Assembly (NCBI RefSeq): GCF_017948595.1
Contig: NZ_JAGFBV010000003.1
Span: 124,001-188,000 of the forward strand
DNA from: Flavobacterium geliluteum
Lineage (GTDB): Bacteria; Bacteroidota; Bacteroidia; Flavobacteriales; Flavobacteriaceae
Direction: 5' to 3'
DNA length: 64,000 nucleotides
Position 1 is the first letter of the stretch. Every line of letters starts with the position of its first letter. Below are positions 27,901-37,600 of the stretch, one piece after another. The notes beneath the pieces were generated by a model. It saw only the letters and a program-made list of their open reading frames with translations, made no database searches and was not told where the DNA came from. The position numbers were made by a program, and so were the translations under genes.

Positions 27901-28625
27901 AATCCCAATTAACATCAGAAAAATTTATTACAAGTGAATTGCTGGGCAGAACCTATAAAACAGGTGATTTAGGAAAATGGCTGCCAGATGGAAATATTGA
28001 ATTTATAGGAAGACAAGATGACCAAGTAAAAATTAGAGGATATAGAATAGAATTAGGGGAGGTTGAAAATAGTTTACAAAATCATCCTGCCATAGAAAGT
28101 GCAGCCGTTTTAGTTGCTTTAAATAATGAAGGAATAAAAGAATTGGCAGCCTATTTTGTAGTGAAAGAAGAACTTAATGTACTCGATATAAGAAGGTATC
28201 TGAATAAAATATTGCCAGATTATATGATTCCTTCTAAATATATTAAAATAGATAAAATGCCATTAAATACGAATGGGAAAATTGAGAAAAAAGCTCTTCA
28301 TAAACAAAATGGAACTCTTTTAGAATCTGGAATTTCATTTGCGCCAGCAAGAAATGAAATTGAAATTAAGATAACGCAAGTTTGGAAAGATTTACTTGAA
28401 AAAGAATCCATTGGTATTTACGATAATTTCTTCGATTTAGGAGGTGAAAGTTTAAAAACTACACGGCTTATAAATAAAATTAATGAATTGTTTCTAGTTA
28501 AAATTAAGATAAAAAAAATCTTTGAAGACCCTACAATATCTGGAATTTCCGAACATGTGAAATTTATGTTACAGCAAAAAGAGTTATCTGAAAACAAAGA
28601 ACTTCAAGAAATAAATATAGATTAA
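18948..28625 (+). CDS. NRPS2: docking domain, C-A(Pro)-T, C-A(Ile-like)-T, C-A(Lys)-T
   Basis: A 3225-residue synthetase, 172 bp after NRPS1. Residues 1-50 (LLKKLNEFNIKIDLLDDKLD...) form a TubC-type beta-hairpin docking domain. Three complete modules follow. Module 1: C at 72 (HHIISDGWS near 205), A near 540-1030 with code DVQFIAHVV(K), a Pro/methylproline type, T at 1059 (FFESGGHSIKA). Module 2: C at 1121 (LHHLISDGLS), A with code DGFFLGVTF(K), branched aliphatic and closest to Ile, T at 2121. Module 3: C at 2183, A with code DTESIGTVC(K), close to the bacitracin Lys code, T at 3161 (FFDLGGESLKT). There are no epimerisation or methylation domains. The tail ENKELQEINID is acidic and could dock to NRPS3. 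The stop codon overlaps the next start (TAATG). Confidence 0.94.
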   Translation: MKTLLKKLNEFNIKIDLLDDKLDIQAPKGVMTQDILNEIQLNKKELIEFITLYKTKKDRPIFIPKIPEQSSYPLSSSQRRLWLLSQFEGGNVAYNMPNVFKLEGKLAIPSFQSAFLSLIERHESLRTLFKENESGEVRQVILNLEDIQFQLQYEDLSKEANSEVKIKSIIQEEAAYVFDLSADSLLRAKLVRTSQDVYVFICVMHHIISDGWSSEIMTNELFELYDAHVKGNPNPLPELKIQYKDYSAWQQEQLKNDNIEVHKSYWLQQFNGDLPVLDLPSYQTRPLIKTYNGNAVKKLYNESLLNDFNELCQSQGSTLFMGLLTAVKVLLFRYSNHKDIVIGSPIAGREHVDLQNQIGFYVNTLALRTQFEADDSFKELLTKVKEVTLGAYEHQIFPFDELVEYLPLNRDTSRNPLFDVMVTVQNDDLFKVSSQKEREVKIKGYQSEEKVLSKFDLEFAFKETAEGLGLTLISNTDIYSKYFAENILSHFEVLLHCIIAKSEVSVGLLDYLTASEKHKVLSGFNDTEAVYPKDKTIIDLFEEQVQKAPNNVAVVFEETKLTYQELDEQTNQFASYLRKNYAIQSDDLIGIKLERSEKFIIAILGVLKAGAAYVPIDINYPKERIAYMEKDSNCKVVIDQEELERFDVVKEKYSHKKGDLIIKNDNLVYVIYTSGSTGTPKGIMMEHVSMFNLIVFHNKQFQNSDVHKVLQFTSISFDVSFQEIFTTLTRGAALYPVKEIVKTDSNELSAFIKRNNIDTVFLPTSYFKILIDVKAFYDLLKSNLIKNIIVAGEQLILSNEAIDKISASDTKLHNHYGPAETHVVSTITIKDNYLTYNPPIGCPISNTQIYILDENLQSVAIGVTGKIYISGTGVSRGYLNKPELTKEKFIANPFKAGERMYDTGDLGCWLSDGNIEFLGRKDHQVKIRGYRIELGEIENVILQYSEDLNQVIVETKEVNGEKVLVAYLVSATDMDKSELRSFLQEKLPDYMVPSFYPKLDKIPLTTNGKIDRKALPSISGEDIVRKEYIAPRSWLEKKLAEIWQEVLGIQKIGVTDNFFESGGHSIKATHLVSMIHKELGIKIRISNVFEARTIVELSKTIEALNETKFTEIEPVPKQESYPTSSSQRRLWAVSQFEGAKKAYNISGIYILTGNLDRLALMSSFKTLIERHESLRTLFKAGEDGEPRQYIISGTDYNFNIDYHDFRKLESKENELKNKVSTLSETQFNLAEGPLLKVDIIQLEDEKWVCSCILHHLISDGLSMEILIKELFLFYNIYVNGDSKMPNPLRIHYKDYVTWQNKQLEEQVLRGHEDYWIEQFKGDIPILNLLGDKARPKIKTYNGAIKEKIINASSLNTLKKLFQEEEVTLFMGLQAIVNTLLYKYTSDEDIIIGSQMSGRVHTDLERQIGLYINVLPLRTRFKGVDRFRELLQNVKKGTLEAFEHQLYPFDLLIDNLKLKHDISRNPLFDVTVVLQNADLDEKVTLEKMGDLDIQVYKECELNVSRFDLSFNFIETQGELLTTIVFNTDIFNEFTINQLLQHFEKIVEVISEKPECTLDQINILTQKETEKILEDFNDTAIEFPNDKNIIELFKEQVKNDPHKNALVFNGEMLTYSELDYKSDQLAVFLKQNFDLKKEDLIGIALDRSHLYIVAILGILKSGAAYVPIDPDYPKARQEYIISDTAIKILITQTEYLFNYDFYQGGFFAIDVQLNDIHIPNNQITSNSSGNDLAYVMYTSGSTGIPKGVMVEQKSIVRLIKSMNYVNIDAEDNILSLSNFAFDGSVFDIFGSLLNGATLHIPLKECFLDYEVLGETINHNKISIFFLTTALFNSLVDINFSRFDSLKYVLFGGERVSVSHVKQFKERYNQANLVHVYGPTENTTFSSFYNVEQVVDNTNTIPIGKGISNSECYILNHEDYKKTIPPIGVVGEIYVGGVGLSRGYLNNPEMTAEKFVLHPYKSNTTIYKTGDLGRWLPDGSIEFIGRLDDQVKIRGHRIELGEIENILSNHEDLVSCIVIARETKNKDNELVAYYTSKAKEISNLPKYLKEQLPDYMIPKYFICLEALPLNSNGKVDKKELPIPELDLNLEKVVLKARNETEAKLVEIWKEILDFDQISITDDFFDLGGHSLKVTRLISQLHKEFDVKIELKKLFETTILQDQAMLIDNAVKSDYYQIPKVEEQSNYPLSSSQKRLWILSQFEDANTAYNMPAVFEFTGTLNYDSLTFAFESLIERHENLRTVFKQNKEGEARQYILSAEDVDFEVTYKNLQEVTNKKQTLAAYIKNDVETNFNLESGLLLKASIYQIEDDKWIFSYVMHHIISDGWSMDILIKELLETYDEYNKGVNIEKEALKIQYKDYAVWQQNQFKEGKLELHKKYWLKQFQGELPMLQLPEDKPRPLVQTYNGKIIQTKITADVTEKLKYQTNQEGATLFISLLTIVKILLYRYTNSQDIIIGCPIANREHADLEDQIGFYLNTLALRTQFDSTNSFKELFQLVKQNTLEAYKYQAYPFDELINDLKLRRDMSKNALFDVMVVLQNATNNQLTKNKEHQIEGLHISDFQDFDYEVSKFDLSFNFLEVNDEIEASIEYNSDIYTQETAQRMLQHLEQVILSVIENPDIKINDIDILTTTEKKLLLEKFSSTDSRNISKKTVIQEFENTVLKYPENKALLFDKKYFTYQELNEKANQLAHYLKEKYAVGSDILIGIELERSEWLLISMLAILKTGSAYLPIDTEYPKARIEFIKSDSFCSCIIDEFELLKFEQDIDTLKKNNLERDINNSDLAYTIYTSGTTGNPKGVMVEHSSVLDYCSTFIETFKLNELDTIIQQSSISFDTHVEEIYPALMTGATILMGVTGGRDIKEIQYLIEEENATVLSSTPLIIKALNESEFNVNKLRLLISGGDKLNRNYVSKFLDTTIVYDTYGPSESTVCSAYYKINNISEKCIIGKPITNRTITITNNKGLLQPIGIIGEIRISGSGLARGYKNQSQLTSEKFITSELLGRTYKTGDLGKWLPDGNIEFIGRQDDQVKIRGYRIELGEVENSLQNHPAIESAAVLVALNNEGIKELAAYFVVKEELNVLDIRRYLNKILPDYMIPSKYIKIDKMPLNTNGKIEKKALHKQNGTLLESGISFAPARNEIEIKITQVWKDLLEKESIGIYDNFFDLGGESLKTTRLINKINELFLVKIKIKKIFEDPTISGISEHVKFMLQQKELSENKELQEINID

Positions 28626-31600
28626 TGAAAGATTTATTAAATAAAATACAAGAGAATAATTTATTATTAAAAGTTATAGATGGTAAACTAAAAGTGTTTA
28701 CTAATGGAACAGATATTAATAAAAACTTAATTGCAGAAATAAAGGCAAGAAAAGAAGAGTTAACAGAAATTATTTTAGAAAATGGAAGTCTTGATAATTC
28801 AAATAATATAAAAAACACAATACACAAAACTCCAGAATTAAATGGATACCCTTTGTCATCATCTCAACAAAGGTTATGGACATTAAGTCAAGTAGATCGT
28901 GCTAGTATTTCTTATAATATGCCTAGTATCTATGAATTAACGGGTGAGTTTAGTTATGAATTATTAAATCAATCTTTCAAAAATTTAGTATACCGTCATG
29001 AAATCCTTAGAACAGTTTTCAAAGAAGATACGCTAGGGAATGTAAAGCAGTATATAAGAAACATTGAAGATATAGATTTTTCGTTAGTAGAGATAGATTT
29101 TAGAGGAATCAATACTTATAAGCAGAAATTAGAAACATACATAGAAAAAGAATGTGCATTACTATTTGATTTAGAAGAAGGTCCTCTATTAAGAGGTGTT
29201 GTAATTCGTTTAACTAATGAAAAATGGATATTTTGTTTTGTGATGCATCATATTATAAGTGATGGCTGGTCTATTGATGTCATGATGAATGAATTGATAG
29301 GGCAGTATAAATTACTAGGTGAAAATAGATTTGACTCAAAAAAGGAACTCGAAATCCAATATAAAGACTACGCCGTATGGCAGCAAAACCAGCTGGTTAA
29401 TGGCCATTTAGAAAAAGATAAAACCTATTGGTTAGAACATTTAAAAGGCGATTTGCCAACACTATTCCATTTTGGAGACTTTCCCCGTCCGGCAATAAAA
29501 ACCTATAATGGAGGAATAGTAGAGCGTAAAATCGGCACGGCACTTAATGAGCAATTCAAAACGTTATACAAAGCCAATGAAGGCACTTTGTTTATGGGGT
29601 GTTTAAGCCTTCTAAATGTAATATTACATAAATACACAGGCCAAGAAGAATTTATTATTGGAAGTCCCGTTTCTGGAAGGACTAACACTGTGCTTCACGA
29701 TCAAATAGGTTTTTATGTAAACACTCTGGCACTTCGTACTAAATTTACATCGGGGGATAGTTTTGAAACTCTTTTCGGTAGGGTCAAGGAAAATACACTT
29801 AATGCCTTCGAACACCAAGATTACCCTTTTGATGAACTTTTAGATGATTTAAACATTAAAAGAGACTTAAGCAGAAATGCATTATTTGATGTAATGCTGG
29901 TAGTTCAAGATTCAAAAGAAAAACAAATAGCAGATGTACTAGAAGGAACTTCCCTATCTATATCACCTTATAAAAATGAACAACATTTTGGAAGTAAATT
30001 TGATTTGTTATTCTCATTTGCCGAAGTATCAGATAGCTTAAGCCTGGTAATAGAATACAATAGTGATATTTTTAGTAAAAGGCTGTGTGAGCAACTATTG
30101 CTGCATATGGAGCAGCTGCTGGAAGGACTAGTGTCTTCTCCAAAAAAAGAACTCTCCGAGATTTCCTGTTTAAATTCTTTAGAGAAACACGAACTATTGG
30201 TGGATTACAATACAACAGAAACAAGATATGAAGAAGGGATTTCTTTACTGGGTTTGTTTAAAGAGCAAGTCGCAATGGTTCCTGATAAGACCGCATTGAT
30301 CTATGGTGAAATCTCGTTAACCTATACTGAGTTGGATGTTCTGAGCAGTCAATTCAGTCATTATTTGGAGAAGCAAAGTGAATTGGCTTTGGAAGATTTA
30401 ATAGCCATAGCCTTGCCTAAAAGCCATTGGCAGATCATATCGATCTTAGGTATTTTAAAATCAGGTTGTGCGTATGTCCCAATCGCTTTGGATTATCCAC
30501 AAGACCGAATAGACTTCATTGTATCCGATACTAAAAGTAAGATTGTGATCACGCCAGAACTCCTATTCGATTTCGAATCCAGCATTGGAGATTATTCAAA
30601 AGAAAAAGACATCTGCTCCAGGGACCTATCGAGTTTGGCTTATGTGATGTACACCTCAGGATCTACAGGACGTCCAAAAGGCGTTTTAATAGAAGAGAGA
30701 GGTATTATTCGATTAGTGAAAAAGTCAAATTATATCAATATAGGACCTAGTTCCGTCTTATTGTCTACTGGTTCTTTTTCATTTGATGCCACCACTTTTG
30801 AATATTGGGGAATGCTATTAAATGGCGGGACATTGATTTTAAGTGAAGAAGATCTCTTCTTGTCTCCTATAGATTTATCTTCTTTAATAAAAGCCAAAGG
30901 AGTCACAATCATGTGGTTTACCTGTGGCTTACTTAACCAACTAATAGACGAATCCATAGAGGTATTTGAAGGCTTGACGACTGTATTATCAGGAGGGGAT
31001 CGTCTGTCACCTGTACACATTGGAAAATTGCGTTCAAGATACCCCTTGATGGAAATTATAAATGGCTATGGCCCAACAGAGAACACAACCTTTTCAACAA
31101 GTCATTCAGTAAAAGAAGTACGTGAAGGAACCCATACGATTCCAATAGGAAACCCTATAAGCAATAGTACTGCTTACATATTGGATACTGCCATGTTTTT
31201 GGTTCCAAAAGGAGTAGTCGGCGAACTCTATTTAGGAGGGTCTGGAGTCTCAAGAGGTTATTTGAATAGAGAGGATTTAACAGAAGAAAAATTTATAGCG
31301 TCTCCTTTTATTGCAGGACAGCGTCTATACAGGACAGGAGATTTAGTAAAGAGGAATCAAAATGGCGAGATCGAATTTATAGGACGACAAGACACCCAAG
31401 TAAAGATCAGAGGCTATCGTATAGAATTAGGTGAGATTGAACACCTGTTGAGTACCTATCCTGGGGTAAATTCTACGTTAGTAGTGGTAGAAGAGAGTCA
31501 AGGCGATAAGCTGTTGTTAGGGTACATTACCAGTGAAGAAGTAATAGCAGAGAGTGTTTTACGCGACTGGTTGTTCCAAAGATTACCATCTTACATGGTA

Positions 31601-34600
31601 CCGAGTTATATACATGTACTGGAGCGATTTCCATTAACGGTAAATGGTAAAATCGATAGAACTAATCTGCCAGACATGACTGGAGTACTCGTGAACAGCG
31701 ATTTATATATTGCACCAGAGAATGAAATAGAGAAGAAATTGAGTGAGCTTTGGATGGAGATCCTCAATGTCCCTCAAGTAGGATTGTTGGACAACTTTTT
31801 TGAATTAGGAGGGCATAGTCTCAAGGCGACAAAACTAATGAGCAGAATTCATAAGGAATTCAATGTCAAACTCCGATTATTAGAATTCTTCAACCATCCC
31901 GATTTACAATCACAAAGTGCGTTGATATCCTCTAAAAAATCAGTGAGATACGATTCCATACCTCGACTGGAGGAGCAAGATTCTTATCCATTATCATTGA
32001 TGCAAAGACGTTTATGGATCATGAGTCAATTGGAAGACGCTAATATCGCCTATAACATGTCGACGGTGTATGTCTTTAAGGGGCATTTAGAGTTATCTTT
32101 GTTAGAGCAGTCCTTTAAGACCTTAATATCCCGACATGAGATCTTACGAACCTATTTTAAGAAGGATGCCTCAGGAGATATCCGTCAATATATACAACCT
32201 ATTGCATCGGTGGATTTTAGTTTGGGATCTGTAGATGCCCGCAAGTTCTCAGAGGCTGACCTTTCATTAGCATTATCCAAGACATTAAAAACCCCATTTG
32301 ACCTGTCACAAGGACCTTTGTTACGCGTTGACATATATCAAGTATCAGAAGACAGCTGTATATTTAGTAGTGTTATACACCATATCATAAGTGATGGCTG
32401 GTCTTTGGAGGTATTAATCAAAGAACTCTTGATACTTTACAATAGTCTGGTAACAGGAGTGTCACACTCTTTACCACCCTTACAAATCCAATACAAGGAC
32501 TATGCCTCTTGGCAGCTGAACACCCTTAATGATTCCAGTTCAGATCAGGCCTATTGGTTCAATCAATTTTCGGGGGACTTACCCGTTTTAGATCTCTCGG
32601 GTGGTAAGGTACGTCCAGGAATAAAGACCTATAATGGCGGTGTTTATAACAGTAAGCTCTCTAAAACCTTAAGTAATACTTTGGCTGCTTTATTGCAAAA
32701 AGAAGAAGCTACACTATTTATGGGTCTGTTGAGCGCAGTGAACGCGTTATTTTACCATTACACCGCTCAAGAAGATATAATAATCGGCAGTCCCATAGCA
32801 GGGCGTGACCATAGAGATTTAGAGGATCAGATAGGATTTTATGTCAATACCCTGGCCTTAAGGACTCAATTCAGCAAAGAAGATAGCTTTGAAGAACTGT
32901 TATCTAAGGTCAAGACAGTCGTTTTAGATGCTCATGCCCATCAATTATACCCCTTTGATGATCTAGTGTCGGGCTTAGGCCTACAACGCGATATGAGCCG
33001 TAACCCCTTGTTTGATGTGCAGGTAATTGTTCAAAACAAAACAAGTACAGAGAGGATCACCTCACAAGAATTAGAAGGACTTTCTGTAACGTATTATGAA
33101 GGAGAGGTATCCCACACGAGTATTTTTGACCTTGTATTTAACTTTATAGAAAGCGAAGACAGTATTCATATCAGTACAATCTATAACACGGATGTTTTTG
33201 ATTATGAATGGCTCGTTCAAATACATATCCATTTAGAAGAGTTATTAAAAGAGATGCTGGCGAGCTCAAAAACATCGCTGTCACAGCTAAGTTGTTTAAC
33301 AGAGCAAGAAGCGAATCATCTATTAGAAAGTTTTAATGCTTTGAAAATCCCTTATGATAGATCTACAACGATAGTAAACCTTATAGAGCAACAAGTAAAG
33401 AAGACTCCACATGCCATAGCTGTATATTATGAAGGGATTCGTTTAAGTTATCAGGAACTAGAAGACCGTTCCAACCAATTAGCCCATTATTTAATAGAAG
33501 AATATGGTGTTTCTGGGAATGATTTAATTGGTATTATGATGGACCGTTCCGAGCTAATGTTTATTGGTATTTTAGGGATTTTAAAATCAGGCGGAGCCTA
33601 TGTGCCCATCGATCCTGATTATCCGGAATCAAGAAAGGCATACATTCTAAAGGATACTCAAGTAAAAGTCTTGCTGACCCAATCAGACTACATCTTTGAT
33701 TTAAGCTATTATAGCGGGAACCTGTTCGCCATGGATCTACAGTTATTGGGGCTGACTAACTCCAAGCATGCACCATCAATATCTATCAATGCAAATGACT
33801 TGGTGTATATTATCTATACTTCAGGTTCAACCGGAAACCCCAAAGGCGTTTTAGTGTCCCATGGTAACTTAATTCACTCATTGGCCCCACGCGAATCCGT
33901 GTATGGTACAATAGACCGTTTTTTGTTATTGTCCTCTATAGCTTTTGACAGTTCCGTAGCCGGAATCTTCAGTACTTTGAGCACTGGTGGGCAATTGTGT
34001 GTAACTAAAGGGGTTGACATAAGTAATGTCTCTTTTATAGCCGACTATATTATCACCGAGCAGATTAGTCACTTATTAACCGTTCCCTCATATTATCGTT
34101 TACTATTAAATTCCTTGTCAGAAGGTGACTCAAGTTCATTAAAAGAGGTTACAGTAGCAGGAGAACACTGTCCAATAACTTTAATAACAGACCATTATGC
34201 AAGCGCTATAGGGCAGTCCGGCTGTAGTTTATTTAATGAATATGGTCCAACGGAATGTACGGTATGGAGCAGTGTCCATAAATATGCGGCAGGTGAGAAA
34301 GTCACATCAACCATAGGCAAGCCAATAGCCAATAGCTATATCTACATATTGAACAAAGAAGATGCCTTGGTTCCGATTGGAGTAATCGGAGAAATATGTA
34401 TAGGCGGAGCAGGAGTGACCAAAGGTTATTTAAACCGACCAGAATTAACCGAGGAGAAGTTTGTAGCTGATCCGTTTAGTGCTGGAGAGAAAATGTATAA
34501 GACTGGCGATTTGGGGAGATGGAATGCCAAGGGAGAGATTGAGTTTTTAGGACGGAAAGATGATCAGGTAAAAATTCGGGGCTATCGCATAGAACTAGGA

Positions 34601-37600
34601 GAGATTCAATATGCCTTAGAAACTTACGAATCAATAGAATCTGCAGTAGTATTGGCCAAAGACAACCCCGCTGGCGATAATGAGCTGTATGTTTATGTAC
34701 TAGGAGATGGCGCTTTAAATGTATCGGAGCTAAAACAATATCTAGGAGGTATATTACCAAGTTATGCCATTCCATCCAACTACACCCAAGTACCTTCATT
34801 TCCTAGAACTCCCAACGGAAAGATAGATACCAAGGCCTTATTATCCATGGAAATTGCAGGATTAGAGAGTGGAGCTGGGTACGTGGCTCCAAGAACGGAA
34901 GAGGAAGAAATATTGGTAAGAATATGGCAAGAGGTACTGAACAAAAAGAAGATAGGCGTTAAAGACCGTTTCTTTGATTTAGGAGGAGATAGTTTAAAAT
35001 TAATTCGATTAATAAGCTTAATTGATAGAGAGTTTCACATAAAATTAGAACTAAAAGATATTTATGAAATTCAATTATTAGAAGACCAAGTTAAGGTCAT
35101 TAATGAAGTTAAAAATATAGACACAGTTAATGATTTACTCACTAGGTTAAAAAAACTTAATATTACTATAAAAATAGTTAATGACAAATTAGATATTAAA
35201 GCACCTAAAGGTATTATAAATAAAGAGTTATTGAATGAAATCGAAGTCAATAAAGAAAATTTAATTGTATTAATTGAACGATATTCAACATCTAAAATAA
35301 CATGGGATAAACAGATCCCAATAATAAAAAAACATGAACATTATGAATTATCATCTTCTCAAAGGAGAGTTTGGGTTTTAAGCCAGATGGAAGACGGTAA
35401 TGTAACTTATAATATGCCAGAGGTTTATGTTTTTAAAGGAGAGTTAAACTTAGATGCATTTAATTTAGCATATCAAACGTTAATATTGCGCCATGAAAGC
35501 TTAAGGACTAATTTTAAAGAAGATGAAGATGGGGAAATTAAACAGTTTATTAAAGAACAAAAGGACGTTAAAAATAAAATTACATTTAAAAACTTAACAG
35601 ATAATAAAGAAAAAAGAGATAAAGTAGAACGAATTATAGATAAATTATGTAATTATAAATTTAATCTTTCTTCTGATGATTTATTAAAATGTACACTATT
35701 ACAGGTAGAAAATAATGAATGGGTATTTTGTTATGTAATACATCATATCATTAGTGATGGATGGTCAATGGATATTTTAACAAAAGAGCTATTTATATTG
35801 TATAACGCCTTTATTAAAGGAGAAGAAAATCCATTAACTCCACTCCGTATACAATACAAAGAGTATGCTTCTTGGCAGCAGAAACAATTACAAGAAATTG
35901 ATAGTGAGGGACATAAAAATTATTGGTTGAAACAATTTGAAGGAGAAATACCAGTATTAAATCTTCTAACCGATAAAAAAAGACCAATAATTAAAACATT
36001 TAATGGAGGTATTATTAATAAACAACTTCCTAAAGCAACAATAGAAGCTTTAAAAGAAATAAGTACTAAAGAAGGGGGTACACTGTACATGAGTCTTTTA
36101 GCAATAGTGAATGTACTTTTATACAGATATACTAATCAAAATGATATTATTATAGGTAGTCCGGTAGGAGGCAGGACACATTCAGATTTAGAAAACCAAA
36201 TTGGGTTTTATACAAATACTTTAGCCTTAAGATCTCAATTTAAAGGAAATGACAGTTACTTGGATCTATTAAAAAAAGTTAAAGAAATAGCTTTAGGAGG
36301 TCTTGAGCATCAAATATATCCATTTGATGAATTAGTAGGTCAATTAGACTTACAAAGAGATATGAGTAGGAATGTTTTATTTGATGTATTTGTAGCGTTA
36401 CAAAATGCAGTTATAAGCAGTGAAAATAGATCATTTCCAGGTTTGCAAATAGAGAACTATAATGAAACAACGATTAAAGTCACAAAATTTGATTTAACAT
36501 TTAACTTTAATCAGAGTTCTGATGGCTTATGGTTAAGTTTAGAATACAATTCAGATTTGTTTTATAAAGAAACGGCAGAACGAATCGCTTTACATTTTTT
36601 ACAGGTTACAGAAAGTATTATTGGCCAGCCAAATAATTCGATAAACGATTTAGAGTATATAAATGATTTTGAAAAGGAACAACTGCTTAATAATTTTGGA
36701 GCTAAGTCTTCGGCATATGATGAAGAACAAACTATAGTATCACTTTTTGAGGATCAAGCAAACAAGACCCCTGATGCGATTGCTTTATTATTTGAAGAAA
36801 AAGAATATACATTCAAAGATCTTCAAGAAAAATCAAATCAACTAGGAAATTATTTAAGAAATAAATATAAAATCCAGCAAGAAGATTTAGTGGGTATTAA
36901 GCTGGAACGTAATGAATGGATAATCATTACAATGTTAGGTGTCTTAAAATCTGGAGGTGCTTATATGCCCTTAGATCCATCTTACCCTCAAGAACGAATT
37001 GATTACATGTTAGAAGACAGTTCTTGTAAACTAGTTATAGATCAAGAGGAGATTTTAACTTTCCAAAATGAAACGCATTATTATAAAGAAGATGCCATTT
37101 CTTTTATAAATACACCTAGTGATTTAGCGTATGTCATTTATACTTCTGGATCTACTGGAAAACCCAAAGGAGTGATGATTGAGCATAAAAATGTCGTCGC
37201 TTTTCTTGAAAGCTGTAAAAGCAGGTTTGGGCTTTCTAATATGAAAATGCCTTTATTGGCATCTAATGCCTTTGATATCTTTTTATTTGAATCTTTTTAT
37301 CCTATGCTAACAGGAGGCACTGTGTTAATGCTTCCGAATGAACATATTAGAGACATGTACTTATTAGCAGATATTCTAAAAAACATGAATGCATTTCATG
37401 CTGTACCAGCGCTGATGTCACAAATATTAGCTCATATAAAAAGCACTGGAGAAGTAGAAGAATATTATGGAATTTCAGATTTGTTTATAGGAGGCGATAA
37501 AGTTTCTACCAGTGTACTAAAAGAAATGCATGAAGTGTTTCCAAGGGCGTCAATATATGAGTTATATGGGCCTACAGAAACAACAATATTTGTTACCGCA

